Assembly: GCF_003702705.1 (NCBI RefSeq)
Contig: NZ_QZMN01000003.1
Span: 62,001 to 126,000 of the forward strand
Length of the DNA: 64,000 nucleotides
Source of the DNA: Ornithinimicrobium cerasi
GTDB lineage: Bacteria; Actinomycetota; Actinomycetes; Actinomycetales; Dermatophilaceae
Direction of reading: 5' to 3'
The position numbers were made by a program, and so were the translations under genes. Shown piece by piece: positions 8,871 through 18,408 of this stretch (within the stretch, counting starts at the first letter, position 1; each line of letters starts with the position of its first letter). The notes below the pieces were generated by a model. It saw nothing but the letters and a program-made list of their open reading frames with translations, did not search any database and was not told the DNA's origin.

Positions 8871-9965
8871 TCAGAAGAAGGCGTCGCCCGGCTCCCGACG
8901 CTGAACGCGGGTGACGACGCGCTGCCCGATCCGCCGCCACACGGCATACCTGCGGGGACGCAGCACGATGTCCCAGGCCCCGACCCAGTCGGTGACCTCC
9001 TTGCTGAACCCGCGCTTGAAGATCCCCAGCCCGTGGCGCAGGTCGTCCTTGTCGTCGAGCCGGGTCGAGTGCGGGGTGCCGACGAGGTCGTAGGTGCGGG
9101 CGCCGCGCTCGATCGCCCACCGCATCCCCTCGTACTGGAGGAGCTGGCTGGCGCCCGGCACCGGGCGCTCGCGCAGGCTGGCGCCCTCCTTGTAGGCCGC
9201 GACCTCGCCGATCACGGTGACCAGCGCCCACGCGACCATCTCTCCGTCGACGCGCGCCACGACCGGCTGCGCGACCCCGCCACGCACCATCGTGCGCCAC
9301 GACTCCACGAAGTAGTCCCTGCCCCGGACCCCGAGGCCCTGGTCGCGCACCACGGCCTGCCAGATCGTCCACATCTGCTCGTAGGTCTCCTCGCTGTCGG
9401 GTGCGCGCTCGACCACGACACCGTCGCGCAGCGCCCGGCGCACCATGTTGCGGGTCTTGGAGGGGTATGCCGCGAGCAACTCCTCCTCCGACCCCGGCAG
9501 GGCGAAGATCACCGTGGAGGAGTGCGGCTGGACGGGGTCGGTGCGGACCAGACCCATCGTCTCCAGCGCGGCCAGCGCCTCGGGCGTCTCGCGGATCTCG
9601 GGCTCGATGCGCACGAACAGGACGCCCTCCTCGCGGGCCGCCTCACGCAGCTGGTCGACGAGCGGGCGCAGGGCCTCGACGTCGTCCACGCACGGACCCT
9701 TGGGCAGGTACCAGACCGTCCCGAAGCCCGGCGCCCGCTTGCTGTGGATCGTCATCGCGACACCCTCGGCGCCCTCGGCGCCCTCGGCGCCGTCGGCGCC
9801 CCCGCCCACCCGGCCCGCGGACACGGCATACCTGGGTGTCCACCGCGCCATCCGCTTGACCTGGCCCAGCGCGTGACTCTGGTAGACGTTCCCCCCGTTC
9901 GGGGTCGCCGCGATGCGGGCGTCCCACTCGGCCGCGGACGGGGAGCTGAGGAACGTCAGGGGCAT
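8871..9965 (-). CDS. FemX/FemAB-family peptidoglycan aminoacyltransferase, paralogue 2
   Basis: Fem-family ligase of 364 aa, convergent with paralogue 1 and divergent from paralogue 3. It shows the same layout: a WYLPKGP loop near residue 95, the PSKTRNMVRRALRDG basic helix, and the C-terminal YDLVGTPHSTR block. An insertion with GAEGAEGAEG repeats near residues 58-70 is unusual and probably a flexible loop. ATG 9965 is chosen over GTG 9974 because TAAGGT lies 7 nt before it, fitting a leaderless start. Three paralogues imply a bridge of more than one residue or more than one acceptor step. Confidence 0.88.
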   Translation of the reverse strand: MPLTFLSSPSAAEWDARIAATPNGGNVYQSHALGQVKRMARWTPRYAVSAGRVGGGADGAEGAEGAEGVAMTIHSKRAPGFGTVWYLPKGPCVDDVEALRPLVDQLREAAREEGVLFVRIEPEIRETPEALAALETMGLVRTDPVQPHSSTVIFALPGSEEELLAAYPSKTRNMVRRALRDGVVVERAPDSEETYEQMWTIWQAVVRDQGLGVRGRDYFVESWRTMVRGGVAQPVVARVDGEMVAWALVTVIGEVAAYKEGASLRERPVPGASQLLQYEGMRWAIERGARTYDLVGTPHSTRLDDKDDLRHGLGIFKRGFSKEVTDWVGAWDIVLRPRRYAVWRRIGQRVVTRVQRREPGDAFF

Positions 9966-9972
9966 GGGCGCC

Positions 9973-9978
9973 ACCTTA
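9973..9978 (-). promoter_or_regulatory. -10 box, leaderless start of second FemX gene
   Basis: TAAGGT on the minus strand ends 7 nt before ATG 9965. It is 9 bp from the -10 of the divergent third FemX gene, so the two promoters overlap. Confidence 0.45.
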
Positions 9979-9986
9979 GTGCCGGG

Positions 9987-9992
9987 TAGCGT
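9987..9992 (+). promoter_or_regulatory. -10 box, leaderless start of third FemX gene
   Basis: TAGCGT ends 7 nt before GTG 10000, divergent from the TAAGGT box at 9973-9978. Confidence 0.5.
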
Positions 9993-9999
9993 AGGGGCC

Positions 10000-11100
10000 G
10001 TGCCTGTCCTCGACCTGACCGACGCCGCCGCCGTCGACCGCTACTCCACGTTCGTGCAGTCCCACCCGCACCGGGCGCTGACCCAGGACCTCCGCTGGGG
10101 GATCGTCAAGGACGACTGGGGCCAGGAGGCGGTCTACGTCGAGGAGGACGGCGAGATCGTCGCCGCGATGACCGTGCTGGTGCGACGCCTCCCGGGCGGC
10201 TTCTCGGTGCTCTACGCGCCCCGCGGGCCGCTGGTCGACTGGGACGACAGGGCGATGGTGCTGCGGGTGCTGGCCGAGGCGGACCCGCTCGTGCGCAGGT
10301 ACCGCGCGATCATGCTGCGGATCGACCCGGAGGTGCGCTTCGACGCCGGGCTGGACTCCTGGCTGCGCGCCCAGCAGGGGTGGGTGGTCAAGAACGTCGG
10401 GGCGGGCAAGGACGATCTCGTCCAGCCGCGCTACACCATGGTCGTCCACCTCCGGGGCGAGGACGGGCAGCCGCTCGACGAGGAGGCGCTGCTGAAGAAG
10501 TACGACGGCGGCGCCCGCAACCGGGTGCGCAGCGGGAAGAAGAAGGGGCTCTACAGCGTCTCGGGGGAGAGCGACGAGGACCTGCGCACCTTCCACGAGA
10601 TCTACAGCTACATGGCGCGGCGCAACGAGATCACCGCCCGTGAGCTGCCCTACTTCCACCGCCTGCGCGAGGCGTTCGGCCCGCGGATGCGCGTCCAGCA
10701 CGTGCGGCACGAGGAGGACACCCTCGCCTCGTCGGTCACCGTCGACTACTACGGCAAGCTCTACTACCTCTACGCCGGCTCCAACGACGTGAAGCGCAAC
10801 CTCGGCCCCAACCAGGTGATGAACCACGACCTCATGGTGTGGGGCCTGGAGAACGGCGCCGAGTCCTACGACATGGGCGGCGTCTTCGCCCTGGACAGCT
10901 CCGACGGCCTGTACGTCTTCAAGCGGGCCTTCTGCAAGGCGGACGGCGTCACCGAGCTCATCGGCGAGGTCGACATCGTCCACAACCGGGCGATGTATGC
11001 CGTGCTGGCCCGGCTCCTCCCGCGCGTCCAGCGCGGTCGCCGGGCCGTCGCGGCCGGCGTCTCGCAGGCGCGCAAGCGACTCCGGGACCGGCGCGGCTGA
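10000..11100 (+). CDS. FemX/FemAB-family peptidoglycan aminoacyltransferase, paralogue 3
   Basis: Third Fem-family ligase, 366 aa, divergent from paralogue 2. Features are the YAPRGPLVDW loop near residue 73, a basic segment (GGARNRVRSGKKKGLY) around residues 168-183, and the C-terminal YDMGGVF block. A central block (PNQVMNHDLMVWGLENGAESYDM, split by the alignment core) is the acceptor-binding C-terminal half of the family. GTG 10000 follows TAGCGT by 7 nt. It is closer to classic FemX/MurM in its KY-D-G-G-ARN segment than the other two. It ends 21 bp before convergent mutY. Confidence 0.88.
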   Translation: MPVLDLTDAAAVDRYSTFVQSHPHRALTQDLRWGIVKDDWGQEAVYVEEDGEIVAAMTVLVRRLPGGFSVLYAPRGPLVDWDDRAMVLRVLAEADPLVRRYRAIMLRIDPEVRFDAGLDSWLRAQQGWVVKNVGAGKDDLVQPRYTMVVHLRGEDGQPLDEEALLKKYDGGARNRVRSGKKKGLYSVSGESDEDLRTFHEIYSYMARRNEITARELPYFHRLREAFGPRMRVQHVRHEEDTLASSVTVDYYGKLYYLYAGSNDVKRNLGPNQVMNHDLMVWGLENGAESYDMGGVFALDSSDGLYVFKRAFCKADGVTELIGEVDIVHNRAMYAVLARLLPRVQRGRRAVAAGVSQARKRLRDRRG

Positions 11101-11121
11101 GGCAGGACGGGCGGGGTGGTC

Positions 11122-12000
11122 TCAGGCCGGCAGCCGGTAGCGGTCGCCCGCGAGCGGTTCCACCAGCCCGTCGGCGACGAGCGCGTCGAGGCACCGGTCG
11201 CGCTGGCCCTCGTCCGGCCACACCGCCCGCAGGCGGGCGCCGTCGACCGGCCCGTCCGCGTCGCGGAGCAGCTGGACCATGCGACCGCGGCACTGCCGGT
11301 CCGTGCCCTCCCACGCCTGTCCCCGGCGTGGGGGTCCCTGGTGGGCGGGCGACCCGGCCAGCCGCCAGGCGCACCGGTCGGCGACCGGGCAGGCCGGGCA
11401 GCGGGGCGCGCGCGCGGTGCACACCAGCGCGCCGAGCTCCATGACCGCGACGTTCCAGGTCGCGGCCTCGGCGTCGTCCTCGGGGAGCAACGAGGTGGCG
11501 AGGTCCACCTCGGCACGGGTGAGCGAGGGTGCGGGCAGGGCGGTCCCGGTGACGGCGCGGGCGTGCACCCGTCGCACGTTGGTGTCGACGACCGTCGCGC
11601 GTGCGCCGAAGGCGAAGGCCGCCACCGCCGCCGCCGTGTACTCACCGATGCCGGGCAGGGTGCGCAGCGTCGCCTCGTCCTCGGGCACCCGGCCGCCGTG
11701 GAGGTCGCGGATCGCGACGGCGGCCGCGTGCAGCCGCAGCGCCCGTCGGGGGTAGCCGAGGCGTCCCCACTCCCGCACGGCCTCCCCGGGTGACGCGTCG
11801 GCCAGGCGGGAAGGGGTGGGCCACAACGTCATCCACCGCTCCCAGACCGGGAGCACCCGGACGACCGGGGTCTGCTGGAGCATGACCTCGGAGACCAGCA
11901 CCTCCCACGGCGAGCGCTGCGGGCGGCGCCAGGGGAGGTCGCGCCGGCTGGCGGCATACCACTCCAGGACGGGGGTGTGCAGCAGCTCGGGTGCGGGCAC
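11122..12000 (-). CDS. mutY: A/G-specific adenine glycosylase MutY
   Basis: Base-excision repair glycosylase of 292 aa that removes adenine mispaired with 8-oxoguanine. It contains the helix-hairpin-helix (LPGIGEYTAAA), the catalytic Asp region (VVDTNVRRV) and the iron-sulfur cluster motif C-x6-C-x2-C-x5-C (CTARAPRCPACPVADRC). MLQQT in the N-terminal domain is the family signature. The C-terminal NUDIX-like 8-oxoG domain seems short or absent compared with E. coli MutY (350 aa). GTG 12000 overlaps the disA stop by one base, so it is translationally coupled to disA. Confidence 0.92.
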   Translation of the reverse strand: MPAPELLHTPVLEWYAASRRDLPWRRPQRSPWEVLVSEVMLQQTPVVRVLPVWERWMTLWPTPSRLADASPGEAVREWGRLGYPRRALRLHAAAVAIRDLHGGRVPEDEATLRTLPGIGEYTAAAVAAFAFGARATVVDTNVRRVHARAVTGTALPAPSLTRAEVDLATSLLPEDDAEAATWNVAVMELGALVCTARAPRCPACPVADRCAWRLAGSPAHQGPPRRGQAWEGTDRQCRGRMVQLLRDADGPVDGARLRAVWPDEGQRDRCLDALVADGLVEPLAGDRYRLPA

Positions 12001-13082
12001 TAGGAGTAGCGCTCCAGGATCGAGGCCTCGGCGAGGCGGGAGAGCCCCTCGCGCACGGCCCGCGCCCGGGCCTCGCCGACCCCGTCGACCTCCATCAGGT
12101 CGTCCAGCCCCGCGGAGAGGAGGGCCTGGAAGCTGCCGAAGTGGTCGACGAGACGGTCGACGATCGCTCCCGGGAGGCGGGGGATGCGGTGCAGGAGCCG
12201 GTAGCCGGAGGGGCTGAGGCTGTGGTGGTCCATGCCGTCGCCGATGATCGTGATGCCCATGCACCGCGCCACCGCCGGGAGGTCGAGGAGCTCGGCGCTG
12301 TCCAGGTCCGCGAGGGCCTCCAGCACCGCGGCGGGGTCGTAGGAGCTGTCGCCGTCCGAGGCGTAGTCACGGATGACCAGCTCGCGGTCGCGACCGATGC
12401 CGCCGGTCAGCTCCTCCAGCTGGAGACCGACGAGGCGGCCGTCGACGCCGAGCTCGACGACGTACTGCTCGATCTCGGCGCTGATGCGTCGCACCATCTC
12501 CAGGCGCTGGAGCACCGAGGCGACCTCGCGGATGGTGACGAGGTCCTCGATCTCGAGGGCCGACAGGTTGTTGGTGACCTCGTCGAGGCGGGCGCGGTAG
12601 CGCTCGAGCGTCTGCAACGCCTGGTTGGCCTGGGCCAGGATCTGGGCCCGGGCCTCGAGGACGTGCCGCAGGCCCCCGACGTAGAGCGCGACGATGGACA
12701 TCGACTGGCTCACCGAGATGACCGGCATGCGCGTCTGCTTGGCGACCCGCTCGGCGGTCCGGTGCCGGGTGCCGCTCTCGCGCGTCTCGATGGAGGGGTC
12801 GGGGACCAGCTGGGTGGCGGCGCGCAGGATGTGGGTCCCCTCGCGGTTCAGGATGATGGCGCCGTCCATCTTGGCCAGCTCGCGCAGCCGGGTGGCCGAG
12901 AAGTCGACGTCGAGCTGGAAGCCGCCGCTGCTGATCGACTCGACCGTCCGGTCGCTGCCGAGCACGATGAGCGCGCCGGTGCCCCCGCGCAGGATGCGCT
13001 CGAGCCCGTCCCGCAGGTCGGTCCCGGGCGCGACCGCGGCGAGCGTGGCACGCAGGATGTCCTCGTCGGTGCGCTCTGCCAC
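12000..13082 (-). CDS. disA: DNA integrity scanning diadenylate cyclase DisA
   Basis: Octameric DNA-binding diadenylate cyclase of 360 aa that makes c-di-AMP from two ATP and pauses at branched DNA. The DAC domain carries DGA (residues 73-75) and RHR (106-108), the ATP-binding/catalytic motifs; a coiled linker and C-terminal helix-hairpin-helix (EVDGVGEARARAV) follow. GTG 13082 gives the usual family length and has AGGAGG upstream; an in-frame ATG at 13130 would add 16 residues. It lies between radA and mutY, a typical repair context. Its product is the probable ligand of the riboswitch at 52.4 kb. Confidence 0.95.
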   Translation of the reverse strand: MAERTDEDILRATLAAVAPGTDLRDGLERILRGGTGALIVLGSDRTVESISSGGFQLDVDFSATRLRELAKMDGAIILNREGTHILRAATQLVPDPSIETRESGTRHRTAERVAKQTRMPVISVSQSMSIVALYVGGLRHVLEARAQILAQANQALQTLERYRARLDEVTNNLSALEIEDLVTIREVASVLQRLEMVRRISAEIEQYVVELGVDGRLVGLQLEELTGGIGRDRELVIRDYASDGDSSYDPAAVLEALADLDSAELLDLPAVARCMGITIIGDGMDHHSLSPSGYRLLHRIPRLPGAIVDRLVDHFGSFQALLSAGLDDLMEVDGVGEARARAVREGLSRLAEASILERYS

Positions 13083-13232
13083 GGTGTCCTCGCCCTCCTG
13101 GTCCGTGGACGCCGGGCGCAGGGGTCCCATCCACTCCTGCGCGCCGCGTCCCTGCACGGATAGTAGGTGCACAGGACGTTCACCACGTCATGGGCGCTCG
13201 ACTCTTTACAGCATCGTGACCTGCGGAGCCGC

Positions 13233-14639
13233 TCAGTCGGCGAGCAGGGCCTCCGGCCGCGCGCCCGCCCGGGCGGCGGTGAGGACCAGCGCCACCGCGT
13301 CCGCGAGGGTCGCGACCTCGTGGACGCGCATGCCGGCCGGGGGGGCACCCTCGGTGAGCGACCCGGCCGGGACCACCGCCTCGGTGAAACCGATCCGCGC
13401 CGCCTCGGTGAGCCGCCGCGGCAGCCCGGTGACCGGTCGGAGGTCGCCGGCGAGACCGACCTCGCCGAGGGCGACGGTGCCCGTCGGGAGGGGGAGGTCG
13501 AGCAGCGCCGAGGTCAGCGCGAGGGCCAGGCCGAGGTCGGCGGCGGGCTCGCCGAGCCGGACGCCGCCCACCGTCGCGGCGTAGCAGTCGTGCCTGCTCA
13601 GGGGGACGCCGGCCCGCTGTCCGAGGACCGCGAGCACCATGGCCAGCCGGGACGGGTCGAGACCGCTCGTCGTGCGCCGGGGCGAGCCCGCGGCGGCCTC
13701 GCTGACCAGCGCCTGCAGCTCCGCGACGAGCGGGCGCCGCCCCTCCAGCGTGACGGTGACGCAGGTGCCCGGCACCGGACGGTCGCGGCTGGTGAGGAAC
13801 AGGCCGCTGGGGTCGGGCAGGCCGACGATCCCCGCGTCGCCGAGGTCGAAGCAGCCGACCTCGTCGGTCGGACCGAACCGGTTCTTGACCGCGCGCACGA
13901 GACGCAGCCGTGAGTGGCGCTCGCCCTCGAACTGGACGACGACGTCGACCAGGTGCTCCAGGACGCGAGGCCCGGCGATCGAGCCGTCCTTGGTGACGTG
14001 CCCGATGAGCACGGCGGCGGTGCCCCGGCGCTTCGCGGACTGGATGAGGGCGGAGGCCACCTCTCGGACCTGGCCGACGTTGCCCGGAGCGCCGTCCACG
14101 TCCGCCGAGGCGATCGTCTGGACGCTGTCGACGATCACCAGCGCCGGGTCGACCAGCTCGATCTGCCCGAGCACGGTGGCGAGGTCGGTCTCCGCCGCGA
14201 GGAAGAGGGTGTCGGCGACGGCGCCGATCCGCTCGGCCCGCAGCTTGACCTGCGCCGCCGACTCCTCGCCGGAGACGTAGAGGACCGAGGACCCCGCCCG
14301 CGCCGCCCGCGCCGCCACGTCGAGCGCCAGGGTCGACTTGCCGATCCCCGGCTCCCCCGCCATCAGCACGACGGCACCGGGCACGATCCCGCCGCCGAGC
14401 ACCCGGTCGAACTCCCCGACGCCCGTCGGTCGTGCCCGCGCCGTCTGGGCGTCGACGTCGGCGATCGGCACCGCGGGACGCGCCGGCTGCACGGCGGTCG
14501 TCCGCGCGGCCGCGGGGGCACCCGCCTCCGCGACGGTGCCCCACGCCTGGCACTCCCCGCACCGGCCGACCCACTTCACCGCGGTCCAGCCGCACTCGCC
14601 GCACCGGTAGGTCGGCCTGTTCGCTGCTCTGCTCGCCAC
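13233..14639 (-). CDS. radA: DNA repair protein RadA (Sms)
   Basis: RecA-like branch-migration helicase acting in recombination, 468 aa. Order: C4 zinc finger (CGECGW...CGECQAW, residues 13-30), RecA-type ATPase with Walker [10 protein letters not shown], the RadA-specific KNRFG motif, and a C-terminal Lon-like domain. GTG 14639 sits 7 nt after a TACTCT -10 and matches the usual [13 protein letters not shown] start. The promoter hexamer overlaps a GCATAC copy of the dispersed motif. In Bacillus, RadA regulates DisA, so adjacency to disA fits a functional pair. Confidence 0.96.
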   Translation of the reverse strand: MASRAANRPTYRCGECGWTAVKWVGRCGECQAWGTVAEAGAPAAARTTAVQPARPAVPIADVDAQTARARPTGVGEFDRVLGGGIVPGAVVLMAGEPGIGKSTLALDVAARAARAGSSVLYVSGEESAAQVKLRAERIGAVADTLFLAAETDLATVLGQIELVDPALVIVDSVQTIASADVDGAPGNVGQVREVASALIQSAKRRGTAAVLIGHVTKDGSIAGPRVLEHLVDVVVQFEGERHSRLRLVRAVKNRFGPTDEVGCFDLGDAGIVGLPDPSGLFLTSRDRPVPGTCVTVTLEGRRPLVAELQALVSEAAAGSPRRTTSGLDPSRLAMVLAVLGQRAGVPLSRHDCYAATVGGVRLGEPAADLGLALALTSALLDLPLPTGTVALGEVGLAGDLRPVTGLPRRLTEAARIGFTEAVVPAGSLTEGAPPAGMRVHEVATLADAVALVLTAARAGARPEALLAD

Positions 14640-14646
14640 GTGCCCG

Positions 14647-14652
14647 AGAGTA
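14647..14652 (-). promoter_or_regulatory. -10 box of radA, overlapping a GCATAC motif
   Basis: On the minus strand TACTCT ends 7 nt before GTG 14639, fitting leaderless transcription. It is embedded in GGCATACTCT, so the dispersed octamer variant supplies part of the promoter. Confidence 0.5.
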
Positions 14653-14750
14653 TGCCGCGCCACCGACACTCCCGCGGTCGGCGCGGTGGGCAACCCCACC
14701 CGCCCGTGAGGGGCCGTCGCACGTGCGGCGGTGGCGCGCGGCGGCCGCGC

Positions 14751-15593
14751 TCAGCCGGCGGTCGTGCGGCGACCGGCCGTGGCCGGGTGGACCAGGAGCG
14801 GCAGCAGCTCCCGCCCAGCGGGTCCGACCGGCACCGCGCCGCCCGCGGCACCAGCCGGGCCGGCCCGGGCGGCGGCGAGCGCGTCCGCGGCGGCGAGGTG
14901 GTCGGCGCAGAGGCGGGCGAGCACGGCATACGCCTGTGCCCCGACCAGCGCGACGAGCTCGGCGCGCAGGGAGACGTAGACGGGGTCCGCCCCGGTGTGA
15001 GCGGCGGGCTCGTTGGTGCAGTACCAGTCGAGGTCGTGCCCGCCGGGGCCCCAGGCGCGGCGGTCGTACTCGGTGAGCGTGACCTCCAGGTAGGACGTGC
15101 CGTCGGGCTGGTCGACCTCGCGGTAGGCGCGGCGCACGGGCAGCTGCCAGCAGACGTCGGGCTTCGTCGTCAGCGGCGCCACCCCGTCGGCGACGGCCCG
15201 CTGGTGCAGCGCGCAGCCCGGCCCGGCCGGGAATCCCGGACGGTTGAGCAGGATGCACGCCCCGTCGAGGACCCGGGTGGCCACCCCGCCGTCCTCGTCG
15301 TCCACCGTCCACCCCTCCGCGAGCCCGGGGTCTCGCAGCTCCCACTCGTCAGGACCCAGCGTCGCGACCACGGCCGAGACCCGGGCGAGGTCGTCGGCGT
15401 CGGTGAGGTGCGCGCCCAGGGTGCAGCACCCGGCGTCCGGCTCGTCCGCGTCGATCCCGGGGCAGCCGTCGAGGAAGAGGCAGCGCCACCGCGAGGTCAG
15501 CCAGGTGAGGTCGACCCGCAGCCGCTGACCGGGCTCGGCGGGGTCCGTGAACTCCGCCCAGGCGCGGGCGGCGTCGAGCGGGGTCGCAGCCAC
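14751..15593 (-). CDS. Cysteine-rich protein of unknown function, possibly metal-binding
   Basis: Predicted cytoplasmic protein of 280 aa. An N-terminal cluster ([10 protein letters not shown]...GCCTLGAHL, residues about 38-63) and later cysteines (GACILL, GCALHQ, VCWQL, YCTNE, RLCADH) suggest metal or iron-sulfur ligation, loosely like YkgJ-type cysteine clusters. I do not recognise the family with certainty. GTG 15593 lies 6 nt after TACGCT on the minus strand, so it is probably leaderless. It is divergent from ppx with 30 bp between starts and not overlapping with radA downstream. Confidence 0.65.
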   Translation of the reverse strand: MAATPLDAARAWAEFTDPAEPGQRLRVDLTWLTSRWRCLFLDGCPGIDADEPDAGCCTLGAHLTDADDLARVSAVVATLGPDEWELRDPGLAEGWTVDDEDGGVATRVLDGACILLNRPGFPAGPGCALHQRAVADGVAPLTTKPDVCWQLPVRRAYREVDQPDGTSYLEVTLTEYDRRAWGPGGHDLDWYCTNEPAAHTGADPVYVSLRAELVALVGAQAYAVLARLCADHLAAADALAAARAGPAGAAGGAVPVGPAGRELLPLLVHPATAGRRTTAG

Positions 15594-15599
15594 GGCGCC

Positions 15600-15605
15600 A
15601 GCGTA
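15600..15605 (-). promoter_or_regulatory. -10 box, Cys-rich protein gene
   Basis: TACGCT on the minus strand ends 6 nt before GTG 15593; leaderless arrangement. Confidence 0.45.
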
Positions 15606-15623
15606 GGTGGGATACTGGCGGAT

Positions 15624-16565
15624 ATGCGCCTGGGTGTCATCGACGTCGGTTCCAACACGGTGCACCTCCTCGTCGTCGACGCCTACCACCCGGGTGCGCA
15701 CCCCATGCCCGACTACTCCCACAGCACCGTCCTGCGCCTCGCCGAGCAGCTCACCCCGGCCGGCGACATCTCGCCCCGGGGCGCCGACCGGCTCTCCCGC
15801 GTCATCACCTCCTGCGTGGAGGTGGCCGAGGAGAGGGGGGTCAGTCAGCTCATGGGCTTCGCCACCAGCGCCATCCGCGAGGCCGGCAACACCGAGGCGG
15901 TCCTCAGCCAGGTGAAGGAGGCCTCCGGCGTCGACCTGGAGGTCCTCGACGGGGACGACGAGGCCCGCGTGACCTTCCTCGCCGCCCGCCGCTGGTTCGG
16001 GTGGTCGGCCGGGCGGCTGCTGCTCATGGACGTCGGGGGCGGCTCGCTGGAGCTGGCCGCCGGCCTCGACGAGCTGCCGGACGTGGCCGTCTCGCTGCCG
16101 CTGGGGGCCGGCCGGCTGACCCGTGAGCTGGACGGCGACCCGCCGGGCAGCCGGGGGGTCAAGGAGCTGCGCAAGCGGGTACGGGCGGAGATCGCGACCG
16201 TGCAGCCGCGCCTGGCCCGGGGTGGCGAGCGCGACCTCGCCGTCGGCACGAGCAAGACGATCCGCTCCCTGGCCCGGGCCTGCGGGGCCGCCCCGCGCGC
16301 CGAGGGCCCCTACGTGCGCCGCACGCTCACCCACGCCGACCTCAGCGCCCTCGTCCAGCGGCTCGCGACGATGCCCGCGGCCGAGCGGGCCGCGCTCCCC
16401 GGTGTCTCGGCGGGCCGCGCACCCCAGCTCCTCGCCGGCGCGGTCGTCGTCGAGGCCGCCATGGACCTCTTCGGGGTCGGGTCGCTCGCGGTCTGCCCGT
16501 GGGCGCTCCGCGAGGGCCTCATCCTCCGCTTCCTCGACGCCATGACAGGGCGGGACCAGCCATGA
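15624..16565 (+). CDS. ppx: Ppx/GppA family exopolyphosphatase
   Basis: Actin-fold phosphatase of 313 aa that releases phosphate from polyphosphate or hydrolyses pppGpp. Signature blocks: [13 protein letters not shown] (phosphate 1 loop), [19 protein letters not shown] (phosphate 2 loop) and [10 protein letters not shown]. The length matches short actinobacterial Ppx1/Ppx2 proteins lacking the C-terminal HD domain. ATG 15624 follows a GATACT hexamer by 7 nt. Its stop overlaps the next start (ATGA). Polyphosphate versus pppGpp preference cannot be decided from sequence. Confidence 0.92.
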   Translation: MRLGVIDVGSNTVHLLVVDAYHPGAHPMPDYSHSTVLRLAEQLTPAGDISPRGADRLSRVITSCVEVAEERGVSQLMGFATSAIREAGNTEAVLSQVKEASGVDLEVLDGDDEARVTFLAARRWFGWSAGRLLLMDVGGGSLELAAGLDELPDVAVSLPLGAGRLTRELDGDPPGSRGVKELRKRVRAEIATVQPRLARGGERDLAVGTSKTIRSLARACGAAPRAEGPYVRRTLTHADLSALVQRLATMPAAERAALPGVSAGRAPQLLAGAVVVEAAMDLFGVGSLAVCPWALREGLILRFLDAMTGRDQP

Positions 16566-17383
16566 CCTCCGCGCACATCCCCGTCCACCTCTCCTCCTCC
16601 TCCGTCTACCCCGAGAACGCCGCGTACGCCTTCGACCTGGCGCAGCGGCTCGGTTACGACGGCGTGGAGATCATGGTGTGGACGGACCCGGTCACCCAGG
16701 AGGCCGGGGCGCTGCGCGCGCTCGCGGACCTGCACGAGATCACGATCGGCGCCATCCACGCGCCCACCCTGCTCCTCGCGCAGCGGCTCTGGGGCTGGGA
16801 GCCCTGGGGCAAGATCGAGCGGGCGCTCGACCTCGCGGGCGAGGTGGGGGCGCAGTGCGTGGTCGTGCACCCGCCGTTCCGGTGGCAGCGGGGGTATGCC
16901 GAGGGTTTCGTCGAGGGGGTGGCGGACCGGCAGGCGCGCTGGGGCATCGACATCGCCGTCGAGAACATGTTCCCCTGGCGCTCCGGCGTGAACGCCATGC
17001 AGGCCTACCTCCCGGGCCCGGACCCCCGCGACTTCCCCTACGGGGCTGTCACGCTCGACATCTCGCACGCCGCGACCGCGGGGATGGACCCGGTGCAGAT
17101 GGCCCAGGATCTCGGCGAGCGCGTGCGTCACCTCCACCTCGGTGACTCCTTCGGCTCCTTCAAGGACGAGCACCTGGTGCCCGGGCGCGGGTCGCAGCGG
17201 TGCGACGAGGTGCTGCGGCACTACGCCGACCACGCCTTCAGCGGGATCGTCAGCGTCGAGGTGGGCACCCGGCGGATGAGGACCCCCGCCCGGGAGCTGG
17301 CGCTCGCCGAGTCGCTCGCCTTCGCGCGCACGCACCTGGGCCAGCACGATCTTCCGGGCGCGACGCTCGAGCCCACCCGCTGA
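16562..17383 (+). CDS. Sugar phosphate isomerase/epimerase-like TIM-barrel protein
   Basis: Xylose-isomerase-like/AP-endonuclease 2 TIM barrel, 273 aa, probably a metal-dependent isomerase, epimerase or dehydratase. Likely metal ligands are Glu in GVEIMVW, His in IGAIHAPT and CVVVHPPF, Glu in AVENMF, Asp/His in LDISHAAT, His in HLHLGDS, and Glu in VSVEVG. Translationally coupled to ppx by ATGA overlap, a pairing common in actinobacteria near proline genes. The substrate is unknown. Confidence 0.8.
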   Translation: MTSAHIPVHLSSSSVYPENAAYAFDLAQRLGYDGVEIMVWTDPVTQEAGALRALADLHEITIGAIHAPTLLLAQRLWGWEPWGKIERALDLAGEVGAQCVVVHPPFRWQRGYAEGFVEGVADRQARWGIDIAVENMFPWRSGVNAMQAYLPGPDPRDFPYGAVTLDISHAATAGMDPVQMAQDLGERVRHLHLGDSFGSFKDEHLVPGRGSQRCDEVLRHYADHAFSGIVSVEVGTRRMRTPARELALAESLAFARTHLGQHDLPGATLEPTR

Positions 17384-17416
17384 CCGCCGCCGCCCGGGCG
17401 CGCGCACCCCAGGACG

Positions 17417-17422
17417 TAGCCT
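17417..17422 (+). promoter_or_regulatory. -10 box, proline dehydrogenase gene
   Basis: TAGCCT ends 7 nt before ATG 17430; leaderless arrangement. Confidence 0.5.
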
Positions 17423-17429
17423 GTTCCCC

Positions 17430-18395
17430 ATGGACCTCGCCGACCTCACCCCCGCCCTGCTCCTGCGGCAGACGATCCTGGGCCTGAGCCGCAACGACCA
17501 GCTGCGCGACGCCATCGAGCGGGCCCCGATCAGCCGCGACGTGGTCCACCGTTTCGTCGGCGGGGTCAGCGCCCAGGACGTCCTGCGGGTCGCCTCGGAG
17601 CTCGTCGACACCCACCGCTCGGCGACCATCGACTACCTCGGGGAGGACACGGTGGACCCGGCGATGGCGACCTCCACCCGGGACGCCTACGTCGAGCTGC
17701 TCCGGGTCCTCTCCGAGGCCGGCCTCACCCACGACGGCACGGTCGAGGTCAGCCTCAAGCTCAGCGCCCTCGGGCAGGCCCTGGGCCGCGACGGCAACAC
17801 CATCGCGCTCGAGAACGCCCGGGTCATCTGCCAGGCCGCCGCCAACGCCGGCACCACGGTGACCCTGGACATGGAGGACCACACCACCACCGACAAGACG
17901 CTGTGGGTGCTCCACGAGCTGCGCCAGGACTGGCCCTGGGTGGGCGCGGTCCTGCAGAGCTACCTCTACCGGACCGAGCAGGACTGCCGGGACCTCGCGG
18001 GTGCGGGGTCGCGGGTGCGCCTGTGCAAGGGCACCTACAAGGAGCCCGAGAGCGTGGCGTTCCAGAGCAAGGCGGACGTCGACCTCTCCTACGTGCGCTG
18101 TCTGAAGATCCTGCTGGAGGGGGAGGGCTACCCGATGGTCGCCACCCACGACCCGCGCCTGGTGGAGATCACGAGCGTGCTGGCCGAGAAGGCGCGGCGC
18201 GACCCCGACACCTTCGAGTTCCAGATGCTCCTCGGCATCCGTCCCGAGGAGCAGCTGCGGCTGGCTGCCACCGGCGCCCGGATGCGCGTCTACGTCCCCT
18301 ACGGCGACGAGTGGTACGGCTACCTCATGCGCCGCATGGCCGAGCGCCCGGCCAACCTCGGGTTCTTCCTCCGCGGCCTCGCGACCAAGGGCTGA
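17430..18395 (+). CDS. Proline dehydrogenase (PutB type)
   Basis: FAD-dependent TIM-barrel enzyme of 321 aa that oxidises L-proline to delta-1-pyrroline-5-carboxylate at the membrane, passing electrons to quinone. Family motifs include VSLKLSALG, VTLDMEDH, VGAVLQSYLYRT, RLCKGTYKEP and VATHDPRL, plus the C-terminal YVPYG(D)EWYGYLMRRMAERPAN block with the conserved Arg pair for the substrate carboxylate. It is the single-domain form; no P5C dehydrogenase is adjacent. The next gene, proC, catalyses the reverse direction in biosynthesis, 13 bp downstream. Confidence 0.95.
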   Translation: MDLADLTPALLLRQTILGLSRNDQLRDAIERAPISRDVVHRFVGGVSAQDVLRVASELVDTHRSATIDYLGEDTVDPAMATSTRDAYVELLRVLSEAGLTHDGTVEVSLKLSALGQALGRDGNTIALENARVICQAAANAGTTVTLDMEDHTTTDKTLWVLHELRQDWPWVGAVLQSYLYRTEQDCRDLAGAGSRVRLCKGTYKEPESVAFQSKADVDLSYVRCLKILLEGEGYPMVATHDPRLVEITSVLAEKARRDPDTFEFQMLLGIRPEEQLRLAATGARMRVYVPYGDEWYGYLMRRMAERPANLGFFLRGLATKG

Positions 18396-18408
18396 GGTGG
18401 AGGAGGGT

